From Bacteroidales bacterium (GTDB lineage Bacteria; Bacteroidota; Bacteroidia; Bacteroidales; WCHB1-69), in assembly GCA_017394765.1 (NCBI GenBank), contig JAFPXF010000025.1:1-37534 (forward strand): a stretch of 37,534 bases of DNA. Reading direction: 5' to 3'. The position numbers were made by a program, and so were the translations under genes. Shown here one piece after another: positions 14,530 through 22,565 of the stretch (position 1 is the first letter of the stretch; each line of letters starts with the position of its first letter). Below the pieces are notes generated by a model, which was not told the DNA's origin, made no database searches, and was given only the letters and a program-made list of their open reading frames with translations.

Positions 14530-15660
14530 ATGAATCAGAGAGATTACTATAGTAGAATTCCGTTTCTTAAGGCAATCATAGCCTTTGCGTTGACCTCTTT
14601 TTGTATGACGGGCTACGCCACCGATCAGGAATCTGACGTTTTCCTTGATAATGGAAAACAGTATCAGTTATATGTCAACTGGGGACACCCGTCTCCGTTA
14701 CAGGTCCTCTATATTCGTACTGGAACGGAGTCGCCATTCAGAAGCTTTAGCACAGGAAATTATCGCGGACATGTCGCTACTTGGCAAGTCTGCGACAGTG
14801 CACTCTATCTTGTCTCGGTGGACTCTCGCTCTCATTTTGGCGGTACAGGTACCTATTGGCCAAAGGACAGCACTCGCATTGACACGATGGCCAAACCTGC
14901 CTTTTTCGGTATCCAGTCATTGTCTGGGGCCGCCCCGGAAAAAGATGGTACGGTATTCGCGGATTGGTTTTCGGGAGTTTTGGAAATCACCCCGACATAT
15001 CAGGATATTAAAAGCGGCGCATCTGAAGAATGGGTCCGCTATCTTTATTTTCGTAATGGTAAAATGTTGAAGGACGTCACCATAATGCCAAAGGATTGGG
15101 AAAAAATGAAGGATTTCAAGAAAAAATACAAGTCAAATGCAGAATTGATGGAAAAATATCAGATGGCATATCTCAACCAATGCTATCTTTCGTATTATTT
15201 GCGGAGCGGTTTGTCACACGACCAAGTGGTGTTTGGCAAGCATCAGGGACGGTTCCCTGCCCGAGATTTCCGTCCTATGCTGATGTTGCTGTATGACAAT
15301 GACCCGTTGCAGTTTCCTTTCAATTGGGAAAATTTTGAAAAGAATGGTGCCCCGGTCTGTACCTGGGTCATTCAAAACGACTCTATCTTTCTCACCCAAG
15401 TGGTGCTCCAGAGCGGGTTGAGCTTGTTTGAACACGAAGAGGAAAGCGTTAGTCTGACGGAATTATTCCGTCCGGAGCGAATTGTCAGCAATCGTGTTTT
15501 TGCCTTCTGGATGAGCGGTAGTTTTGTTGTGGAGTATGGGAAAGAAGAAGAGGATATGTTTGGGATGAAAGAGATGAAAGTGGATAGAAGACAGACGATT
15601 ACGTTAGATTCTGGTCGGGTAGTGAAAACAGAGTGGTCCCCATCCGCTTTTGATGAATAA
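14530..15660 (+). CDS. Secreted protein of unknown function
   Basis: The 376-aa protein has an N-terminal signal sequence (basic start, hydrophobic FLKAIIAFALTSFCM, likely cleavage near GYAT). The rest is rich in aromatic and charged residues with no repeat or sorting tail, consistent with a periplasmic or surface globular protein. A stretch near residue 175 (WEKMKDFKKKYKSNAELMEKYQ) is helical and lysine-rich. I do not recognise the family, and neighbours give no hint beyond the general envelope theme. It ends 81 bp from the convergent TonB-dependent receptor. Confidence 0.65.
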   Translation: MNQRDYYSRIPFLKAIIAFALTSFCMTGYATDQESDVFLDNGKQYQLYVNWGHPSPLQVLYIRTGTESPFRSFSTGNYRGHVATWQVCDSALYLVSVDSRSHFGGTGTYWPKDSTRIDTMAKPAFFGIQSLSGAAPEKDGTVFADWFSGVLEITPTYQDIKSGASEEWVRYLYFRNGKMLKDVTIMPKDWEKMKDFKKKYKSNAELMEKYQMAYLNQCYLSYYLRSGLSHDQVVFGKHQGRFPARDFRPMLMLLYDNDPLQFPFNWENFEKNGAPVCTWVIQNDSIFLTQVVLQSGLSLFEHEEESVSLTELFRPERIVSNRVFAFWMSGSFVVEYGKEEEDMFGMKEMKVDRRQTITLDSGRVVKTEWSPSAFDE

Positions 15661-15741
15661 CTAGACATTTGTTTCAGCATTGAAGAACTGCAAGAGATTC
15701 GGAATTATCAAAATCTTTGGAGTCGTTAGTTTGCAACACCA

Positions 15742-18108
15742 TCACACCCCCGTCCGAATCTTGCTTCTGTCCTCCCCTTCCGTTTTTCCCGCACCGGCCT
15801 TCTTGTAGGCGTTGAAGTTGTAGCTCACGCCCAACCAGAACATCCGGCTCTTGCCGTGCAACATATTGTCTAACTGATAGTACTGGTTGTCGGCGAAGAT
15901 CTCCCATTTGCGGGTGTTGAAGACGTCCGTGAGCTGCGCGGAGACCGTGAGCGTGCCCTTCAGGAACTTCTGGCTGATGCCGATGTTCAGGTAGTGCGTG
16001 AGGCGCGTGGTGAACTGCGGGTAATACTGCGGTGTGTTCACGAAATACTGCAAATTGATGTTCATCCCCTTGATCGGACGGAAATCGAGGCGGAGGTTGC
16101 TGTTGTTGACCCATCCGCTGTTCGAGATGTCCCATTCCCCGATGTTGCCCACCGAACGGAGGTAGTAGGTGTTCGTGCCGAGCGTCGCCGTCATCCACTT
16201 CCACGGGTCGGCCTTCACGCTCAGGTCTAATCCTGCCTTGGTCTGCGAGGTGGCATTGATGTAGGTCATCAGCAGGATGTCGCCCTCGAAACGAGCCACC
16301 TGCGTGATGTAGTTGAGGATGTAGTTGCCATAAACGCCTACATTCACAGCCCATTTCGGCACCTTGAACTGGTAGAGCAGCTCCGCGTTGTCGGCGGTCT
16401 CGGGCCGGAGGTGCATATTGCCCTGCTCGAAGTTGTGCGGGTCGATCATACTCATATAGGGGTTGAGTTGCGGATACGTGGGCCGCGCGATGCGCCGCGA
16501 GTATGCGAACGACAGACTGTGCTTCTTGGAAATCTTGTACTTGAATGACAACGACGGTCCGAGGAAGAAATGCTGCGACGACTCGTCCAACAGCTCTTTC
16601 TCACTACGCAAATTCGTGCGGCTGTATTCGGTACGGAGACCGGCACTCCAAGTGAACCGATCGCGCCACTCCGTAGAGGTAAACTGCACATAGGCGGCGG
16701 GCACGTACTCCCTGTGCATCAGGTCGTTGCTAAATTGATGGGAGTAGTCCAAACCGAGACTGTCGCGCACGAAGAAGTTGTGGTAGATGTCGTTCTGGCG
16801 GTAGGAGAACTTCACGCCCGCATTCCAGTAACCGTATTTCTCGATGACGTACCAGTCCGTCTGCGCGGAGGTGAGCAGCGGACTGCCGCCCGACACCGAC
16901 TTGCTGACCGAATCGCCCTCCAAGAAGTAGTACGACGGGCGGTGGCCCCAGATTTTGGAGACGTTCGCTTTGATGGAGAAGGAGAGTTTCCCGGGACGTA
17001 TACCGTGCCAATAGGCTAACGTCCCGTCGAGGTTCTCGCGGTTCCAGGTCACGTCGCTGCGGCGGTTCTCGTGCATCAGGATGCCGTCGTGGAACCAGTC
17101 GTTGGAGAGGTTTTGCACGGTGTTGAAGCGGGGCAGGATGAGCCGGAAGTCAGCATCGATCTTGTTCCGCATATCGGGCTTGATGGTGACCCCGAGGGTG
17201 ATGTTGTTGTTGAAGACCGTCCGCAGGGCGTGGATCTGCTGGCTGAGGCTGTCTCCGGTAGTGCGGTAATAGCGGTAGAGGTAGCCGTTGTTGAGGTCGT
17301 CCTCGTATTTCACCTGGTAGTTGAAGCGCAGGGCGAACTTGTTGCGGGTGTAGTTCAGCGCGAAGCTGCCGTTGGTGAAGTGGTTGAAGCCGTAGTTGAC
17401 CGCCGCCATCCCGCTGAGGCCTTTCTTCCCATCCTTCTTGGTGACGATGTTGATGATACCGCCCGTGCCCTCCGCGTCGTAGCTGGCATTCGGATTCGTG
17501 ATAATGTCAATGCTCGCCACGTTGGAGGAGGGTATCGCGTTGATGGAACCGAGGTTGGTGGGCACCCCATCGAGGAGCAGCAGCACATTGCCGTTGCCGC
17601 GGATGGAGACGTTGCCGTCGGGGTCAACAGTCACAGAGGACTGCTGGCGCAGGAGGTCGGCAACAGTGCCACCCATAAAGACCGTCGCATCCACAGGTGC
17701 TATCGTAGTATGAGCAGCTGTAACATGGCCTTGTTCACCAGCTTGCGAAGAGATATTCACTTCGTCCAACATCTGAGAGGTAGCCTCCATCATAATCTTT
17801 CCCAATGAAAGTGTTGGCTCATCGGCCACAATTTCGACCTGTTTAGTTTTGTACCCCACGAACACTATCGTGAGAAGATAGGGCTCCTTTGATCGGGGAA
17901 TTATCAGCTCAAACTTGCCGTCCTGATACGTCAATGTGCCATTCTTTACCGTGTCATGCTGTGAAACATAGACAGAGGCATACTGCAAAGGACGGTCATT
18001 CTCCTCCACAACGATGCCCCACACTGAGCACGGATGCTTTTGCGCAAAGGCGGACAGGCTGAGTATCAGCAGCACAACAGAGAGAAACAGGTGACGTTTA
18101 GGCATCAT
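15742..18108 (-). CDS. TonB-dependent outer-membrane receptor (OMP_b-brl_3 type)
   Basis: The 788-aa protein has a signal peptide (MMPKRHLFLSVVLLI, cleavage near AFAQ). Next come a CarboxypepD_reg-like domain (about 25-115; YQDGKFELIIP), a plug domain (about 120-230, with VFMGGTVADLLRQQ and GNVSIRGNGNVLLLLDGVP), and a long beta-barrel. The barrel is of the outer-membrane protein beta-barrel family 3 type and ends with an aromatic strand region (WLGVSYNFNAYKKAG). It would import a ligand with energy from TonB. No SusD partner is next to it, so it is not a standard SusC. The start at 18108 (or 18105) fits the promoter; upstream in-frame codons are leader sequence. Confidence 0.9.
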   Translation of the reverse strand: MMPKRHLFLSVVLLILSLSAFAQKHPCSVWGIVVEENDRPLQYASVYVSQHDTVKNGTLTYQDGKFELIIPRSKEPYLLTIVFVGYKTKQVEIVADEPTLSLGKIMMEATSQMLDEVNISSQAGEQGHVTAAHTTIAPVDATVFMGGTVADLLRQQSSVTVDPDGNVSIRGNGNVLLLLDGVPTNLGSINAIPSSNVASIDIITNPNASYDAEGTGGIINIVTKKDGKKGLSGMAAVNYGFNHFTNGSFALNYTRNKFALRFNYQVKYEDDLNNGYLYRYYRTTGDSLSQQIHALRTVFNNNITLGVTIKPDMRNKIDADFRLILPRFNTVQNLSNDWFHDGILMHENRRSDVTWNRENLDGTLAYWHGIRPGKLSFSIKANVSKIWGHRPSYYFLEGDSVSKSVSGGSPLLTSAQTDWYVIEKYGYWNAGVKFSYRQNDIYHNFFVRDSLGLDYSHQFSNDLMHREYVPAAYVQFTSTEWRDRFTWSAGLRTEYSRTNLRSEKELLDESSQHFFLGPSLSFKYKISKKHSLSFAYSRRIARPTYPQLNPYMSMIDPHNFEQGNMHLRPETADNAELLYQFKVPKWAVNVGVYGNYILNYITQVARFEGDILLMTYINATSQTKAGLDLSVKADPWKWMTATLGTNTYYLRSVGNIGEWDISNSGWVNNSNLRLDFRPIKGMNINLQYFVNTPQYYPQFTTRLTHYLNIGISQKFLKGTLTVSAQLTDVFNTRKWEIFADNQYYQLDNMLHGKSRMFWLGVSYNFNAYKKAGAGKTEGEDRSKIRTGV

Positions 18109-18127
18109 AATCGACAAAATCAAAATG

Positions 18128-18135
18128 CAAAAATA
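18128..18135 (-). promoter_or_regulatory. -7 promoter element TATTTTTG (receptor)
   Basis: CAAAAATA on the plus strand reads TATTTTTG on the minus strand, 20 bp before the receptor start. It faces away from the lipoprotein promoter 43 bp away. Confidence 0.65.
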
Positions 18136-18177
18136 CAAAAAATCACCGGTCACATGCAAGATTTCAGGAAAAGACTG

Positions 18178-18185
18178 TATCTTTG
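18178..18185 (+). promoter_or_regulatory. -7 promoter element TATCTTTG (lipoprotein)
   Basis: TATCTTTGCAGC lies 22 bp before the lipoprotein ATG, divergent from the receptor promoter. Confidence 0.65.
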
Positions 18186-18207
18186 CAGCAAAAATATTGT
18201 AAATATA

Positions 18208-18756
18208 ATGAAACGATTTTTCTTCATAATCTATACGATTCTTATTCTCAGTGGGTGTTCCCGCCATAACACTCCACAAGAAAAATTTGATTCTTTAAAG
18301 GATGCAGATTTTTCCGAATTTGTTGACGTGGGAATCACTTCCAGACCACCCGTATATATTGTATGGCTTCATGACACGTCATATCTTGTGAAAAAACACT
18401 TTCTTTCTAACAGAATCAAGTCCATAACCTATTACGGCAATCAGAACGCAAATAGCGTAAATTTTACCAAGAAGGATAAAGAACATTTAGAGCACCTTTT
18501 ACATCTATTCGACAATCTTGATGTCAGGGCCTTATCCGTAGACAAAAGAAAGAATGTCTGGTTTTCATTCAGTTGCAGAGACCGGTGCACTTATAGTTAT
18601 TTAAAGCTCTCGCCAACAAGCTCATGGGAAGAGTGTGGATTCCAACATTACAAAAGGTACAATGAATCTTGGTTTTATGACGTAGAATGCTCCGAACATG
18701 GACGATCTATCCACATCACGACATTCGGGCATAATCCCAATGACAAGTGTGAATGA
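18208..18756 (+). CDS. Putative lipoprotein of unknown function
   Basis: The 182-aa protein begins MKRFFFIIYTILILSGCS, a lipoprotein signal with lipobox LSGC (Cys17). The mature part has no family I recognise; it includes three further Cys near CRDRC and EECG. The divergent layout with the receptor (99 bp between starts) could mean shared regulation. The ATG at 18208 is chosen by the promoter and the signal peptide; the longer frame upstream overlaps the receptor gene. It ends 49 bp before the GH89 start, whose promoter overlaps the region just after the stop. Confidence 0.75.
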   Translation: MKRFFFIIYTILILSGCSRHNTPQEKFDSLKDADFSEFVDVGITSRPPVYIVWLHDTSYLVKKHFLSNRIKSITYYGNQNANSVNFTKKDKEHLEHLLHLFDNLDVRALSVDKRKNVWFSFSCRDRCTYSYLKLSPTSSWEECGFQHYKRYNESWFYDVECSEHGRSIHITTFGHNPNDKCE

Positions 18757-18772
18757 AAAAAGAGAAAATTCA

Positions 18773-18780
18773 TATCTTTG
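18773..18780 (+). promoter_or_regulatory. -7 promoter element TATCTTTG
   Basis: TATCTTTGCACC lies 25 bp before the GH89 ATG at 18806. Confidence 0.65.
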
Positions 18781-18805
18781 CACCTCCTTTATCATCCAAA
18801 AACCA

Positions 18806-21025
18806 ATGAGAAAAAACCTTCTCCTCACATTAGCCTGCATGTCTTTTGCCTTACACACTCCCGCCCAGCGTCCCATCAATGGGTTGGCGCACCGTATCCT
18901 CGGCGACAAAGACACATGCTTTATCTTTTTGTATCAACCCGATACAATAGACTATTTTAAGATTGAAGCCGCATACGACCACCACATACGCATCATCGGC
19001 AACAACGACAACTCGTTGGCGATGGGACTGAACTACTACCTCAAGCACATCGCGGGCGTGCACGTTTCGTGGCTGTTATGCGAACCAGTGGAGCTTTCGC
19101 TAGAATTCCGCATGCCTGCAGAACCCATCCGCAAAGAGGCCCTCGTCAAGGACCGTTTCCTCCTGAACTACTGCACCTACGGCTACACGATGCCGTGGTG
19201 GAAATGGCCGCAGTGGGAGCGGTTCATCGACTGGATGGCGCTGAACGGCATCAACATGCCGCTCGCCATCACCGGGCAGGAGGCCGTCTGGTACGAGGTG
19301 TGGAAGGAGTTCGGGATGTCTGACGAGGAGATCCGCAGCTATTTCTCTGGACCGGCGCACCTGCCGTGGCACCGCATGGCCAACCTCGACGGCTTCGGCG
19401 GTCCGCTGCCGATGTCGTGGCTGGAGGGACAGAAGGCGCTGCAGCAGCAGATCGTCGCCCGCGAGCGCGAGTTCAATATGACGCCGGTGCTGCCCGCTTT
19501 CGCCGGACACGTGCCTAAACGGTTCGCCGAAATGCACCCCGAGGCCGACATCCAGCAGCTGAGCGCGTGGTGCGGCTTCGAGCCCACCCACTTCCTCAAC
19601 TCCTCCGACCCGCTCTTCGCCAAAATCCAGAAGTCGTTCATGGAGAAGGAGATCGCCCTCTTCGGCACCGACCACATCTACGGCGTGGATCCTTTCAACG
19701 AGATGGACCCGCCCAGCTGGGAGCCCGACTACCTCGCCAAGGTCTCCCAAAACATCTACACCTCGCTGCAGCAGAGCGACCCCGCCGCCCGCTGGCTGCA
19801 GATGACCTGGGTGTTCTATTACAAGCGCAAGTCGTGGACCCCCGAACGGCTCCGCGCCTACCTCACCGCCGTGCCGCAGGACAAGCTCGTGCTGCTCGAC
19901 TACTTCTGCGAGAAGACGGAGGTGTGGCGCACCACCGAGGGCTTCTACGGACAACCCTTCATCTGGTGCTACCTCGGCAACTTCGGCGGCAACACCATGC
20001 TCGTGGGCAACATTAACGAATTAGAGAAGAAACTGGATGCCGCGCTAAAGGAGGCCGGACCGAACATGACCGGCATCGGCTCCACATTGGAGTCCTTCGA
20101 CGTAAGCCCGCAAATCTACGAGTACCTCTTCGACCGCGCATGGGAGAGCCAACCCGATGTGCAGCAATGGATTAAGGATTGGGGCTATGCTCGGACAGCC
20201 ACTCACCATTATGATGACGAATGGCTTTTGCTGAACGACAGTGTCTATAAGGACTGGTCGTTTTACGGACTGGGCACACAATTGGTGGCGCGGCCGTCAT
20301 TGGAAGGTCATGGTACCTACTACACCAAACCCTACTACTCCTATAGCAACGACACGTTGAAAAAAATCTGCAAGGCTTTTGTCACCAGTTTTTCCAGCAA
20401 AGACAATGTCCATTACTTCGGGCCGCCGTGGACATGGAAAGACACCTACCAATACGACCTCGTCAATCTCTTCTCGCAATGGATGGGCAACCACTTCATG
20501 GACATCCGCAACGACTTCACGATAGCGTATAAAAACCGCGACATCCAGGAGATGGAACGGCAGGTAGAAATTGCCAACCAGCTGTTTGCGGATGTCGATA
20601 CGCTGCTTAACACGCACCCCGCCTTCATGTTGGGACCGTGGATCGAGGCGGCCCGCGACTGGGGCACCACCGAGGAGGAGAAAGACTACTACGAACGGCA
20701 GGCGCGCACATTGCTCACCGTCTGGGGCGGTCCCATCCTAAACGACTACGCCAATCGGATGTGGGGCGGGCTCGTCGGCGACTACTATGCCAAACGCTGG
20801 AACCTCTTCTTCGACGCCGTCATGAAGGCGGTGAAAGAGGGCAAGGAGTTTGATGAAAAGGCGTTTGGTGAAGAGCTCTCCAAGTTTGAGCGTGCCTGGA
20901 CGGAGCGTCACACGAAGTACCCGGTGGAACCGCAGGAGGTGGAAGGCAAAATAGACAAAAGCATCCCCCACTGGCACCCGACCTACCGGGCGGCCAGAAT
21001 GATTTACGAGCGGTGGATGGAATAG
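18806..21025 (+). CDS. Alpha-N-acetylglucosaminidase, GH89 (NAGLU family)
   Basis: The 739-aa protein has a signal peptide (cleavage near TPAQ), an N-domain, a TIM barrel and a helical C-domain as in human NAGLU. Landmarks: DRFLLNYCTYGYTMPWW, NGINMPLAITGQEAVW, then YGVDPFNEMDPPSW with the likely acid/base Glu, and GIGSTLESFDVSP with the likely nucleophile Glu. It should remove terminal alpha-N-acetylglucosamine from heparan sulfate or mucin-type glycans. It has its own promoter directly behind the lipoprotein gene. With the sialidase and rhamnosidase it suggests host-glycan use. The start at 18806 is fixed by the promoter and signal peptide. Confidence 0.93.
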   Translation: MRKNLLLTLACMSFALHTPAQRPINGLAHRILGDKDTCFIFLYQPDTIDYFKIEAAYDHHIRIIGNNDNSLAMGLNYYLKHIAGVHVSWLLCEPVELSLEFRMPAEPIRKEALVKDRFLLNYCTYGYTMPWWKWPQWERFIDWMALNGINMPLAITGQEAVWYEVWKEFGMSDEEIRSYFSGPAHLPWHRMANLDGFGGPLPMSWLEGQKALQQQIVAREREFNMTPVLPAFAGHVPKRFAEMHPEADIQQLSAWCGFEPTHFLNSSDPLFAKIQKSFMEKEIALFGTDHIYGVDPFNEMDPPSWEPDYLAKVSQNIYTSLQQSDPAARWLQMTWVFYYKRKSWTPERLRAYLTAVPQDKLVLLDYFCEKTEVWRTTEGFYGQPFIWCYLGNFGGNTMLVGNINELEKKLDAALKEAGPNMTGIGSTLESFDVSPQIYEYLFDRAWESQPDVQQWIKDWGYARTATHHYDDEWLLLNDSVYKDWSFYGLGTQLVARPSLEGHGTYYTKPYYSYSNDTLKKICKAFVTSFSSKDNVHYFGPPWTWKDTYQYDLVNLFSQWMGNHFMDIRNDFTIAYKNRDIQEMERQVEIANQLFADVDTLLNTHPAFMLGPWIEAARDWGTTEEEKDYYERQARTLLTVWGGPILNDYANRMWGGLVGDYYAKRWNLFFDAVMKAVKEGKEFDEKAFGEELSKFERAWTERHTKYPVEPQEVEGKIDKSIPHWHPTYRAARMIYERWME

Positions 21026-21039
21026 TGGGGGATCGTCCC

Positions 21040-21954
21040 CTACCCGTTCCGTTTCCAAACCGTCTTCCCGATTTTAGCGATCTCCTTGCGTAACGTTTTG
21101 GGAGCCAGTACCTCGGCAGATTCGACCAACGACAAGAGCTCCTGGACGAAATCGAAGGTGGGACGGACGAAATAGGTGAACACGGAATACTCCTCCGTGC
21201 GCTCGGCCTCCTTTTGCGACGGATGCAACGGCAACGAGCGCAGGTACTTGGACTGGAAGGCGTCCACCTTCAGCCGGATCAGCTGCGGTTCCTCGTCGCC
21301 CACAATGATGCCGAAGCAGGAACCGAAGAACTCCGCCGCGTTGAAATTGGCGGGCAGCGCAAAGCTCTCGAATTCAATATCAATGTCCAATATCCTGTCC
21401 AACGCATACACCTTCAGCGGGCCGTCGCCGTACTTGCCCAAGAGGTACCACCGGCGTTTGAAGACCTTCAGCGCGTAGGGCTCCACGTGGTAGAGATTCG
21501 ACACGTAGTCATCCTCCACCCAGTATGGTTTATAGTTGAATGTCAGCATCTTGTTGTTGCGCATCGCCTCCAGGATGGTGGGCAGGAACTCGCGGCCGGA
21601 GGGGTTCTCTTCCAAGAGGATGCGGTCTTTCAACTGGCTGCTCTCCTCCAGTTGGCTGTTGAGCGACAGAACATCAAGGAGCCACCCTTTGAAGCCGGAG
21701 CTGTCTTTGAGTTCGCGGCTGTTGGCGATATAGTAGGAATTGGTGCTTTTGTGGCAGGCAATCTCGATGCCGAACAGCTCGCGCACCGCCGCCACGTGGT
21801 TGTGGAACGAGCGTTTCGGGTAGTCCTCGCCGCCGGAAAGCAGGTCGTTGCGTTTCCACTTGTCGCGGATGTCTTTGAATGTGATTCCGGTGGAGCCCGC
21901 CTGGTTTACCGTGTCTATCAGCCAGATATACTTTCTAATAAGTTCCTTGGTCAT
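21040..21954 (-). CDS. WYL-domain transcriptional regulator
   Basis: The 304-aa protein has an N-terminal winged helix (about 1-80) and a central WYL domain (about 125-200, with RRWYLLGKYGDGPLKVYALDRI) followed by a WCX-type C-terminal region. WYL proteins are DNA-binding regulators that sense nucleic acids or nucleotides; many sit in defence islands. It is convergent with the GH89 gene (14 bp apart) and has its own promoter. The controlled genes are not evident. Confidence in the family is high. Confidence 0.9.
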   Translation of the reverse strand: MTKELIRKYIWLIDTVNQAGSTGITFKDIRDKWKRNDLLSGGEDYPKRSFHNHVAAVRELFGIEIACHKSTNSYYIANSRELKDSSGFKGWLLDVLSLNSQLEESSQLKDRILLEENPSGREFLPTILEAMRNNKMLTFNYKPYWVEDDYVSNLYHVEPYALKVFKRRWYLLGKYGDGPLKVYALDRILDIDIEFESFALPANFNAAEFFGSCFGIIVGDEEPQLIRLKVDAFQSKYLRSLPLHPSQKEAERTEEYSVFTYFVRPTFDFVQELLSLVESAEVLAPKTLRKEIAKIGKTVWKRNG

Positions 21955-21980
21955 AATTGTGTGGTTTAAAAACGACGCCG

Positions 21981-21988
21981 CAAAGATA
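21981..21988 (-). promoter_or_regulatory. -7 promoter element TATCTTTG
   Basis: CAAAGATA on the plus strand; 26 bp before the WYL regulator start. Confidence 0.65.
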
Positions 21989-22138
21989 ATAAAAGGGTGT
22001 GAAACTTTGTGGCACAGTTATGTGTTTTTTTTACGTTTTACAGAATGCTTGAACTTGAATATCGCGAGGTTAAGTTCGAAGGAGGTTGCGCTACTTTCGT
22101 GCTCTTCAATATTGTGGCCAGCATATAGAGCCTCGCAC

Positions 22139-22399
22139 GGAACCATCTTCCCCACTATTCTTCCCAAAGTATTCGAAATCCTTCAGTTCGACATCAAAGC
22201 GGATGGAGGTTTTTACGAAGGCGATCTGCTTAATAACATTTTACAAATAAGCCCTGACTTTTGGAAAGAGCACAAAGATCTGTATGATACAGCGTGTATG
22301 CTGATTAATAACAACATGGAAACATTGTCAAAAACGGAATATTCCACTGACAAGAAACTATTGGAGGACGCCACTGCCTTTTTGGCGATGAAGGTGTGA
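22139..22399 (+). pseudogene. Truncated copy of the CdiI-type immunity gene
   Basis: The frame matches residues about 108-193 of the protein at 6651, from GTIFP through GGFYEGDLL, SPDFWKEH and EYSTDKK to the stop, with only scattered changes. The first 107 codons are missing, and the sequence before 22139 is unrelated. A 27-codon frame (22045-22128) sits just upstream and may be another remnant. No promoter or start fits, so it is probably not expressed. Confidence 0.8.
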
Positions 22400-22535
22400 A
22401 GACATCGCCCCTGCCAGGTCGGTTCCGGAATCGTGCCGAAGCATCAGCGAGACGCAGACGCCTTCATAGCCGTGCCGGAAATGAAACAAATTGCAGAAAA
22501 TTTTTATTGTTGTTGTTGTGTCTAAACATTTTTTT

Positions 22536-22543
22536 TACTTTTG
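22536..22543 (+). promoter_or_regulatory. -7 promoter element TACTTTTG
   Basis: TACTTTTGC lies 22 bp before the ATG at 22566. Confidence 0.6.
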
Positions 22544-22565
22544 CACCTTTAAAGTCCTTACAAAT

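Noticed and set aside
17071..17808. Plus-strand frame opposite the TonB-dependent receptor
   Set aside because: Valine- and glutamate-rich composition without motifs is typical of antisense to a GC-rich coding region.
15742..18108. SusC of a polysaccharide utilisation locus
   Set aside because: The barrel type is OMP_b-brl_3 and no SusD-like gene is adjacent on either side.
21026..21050. Terminator between the GH89 and WYL genes
   Set aside because: A GGGGA-TCG-TCCCC hairpin is present but has no T-run on either strand.
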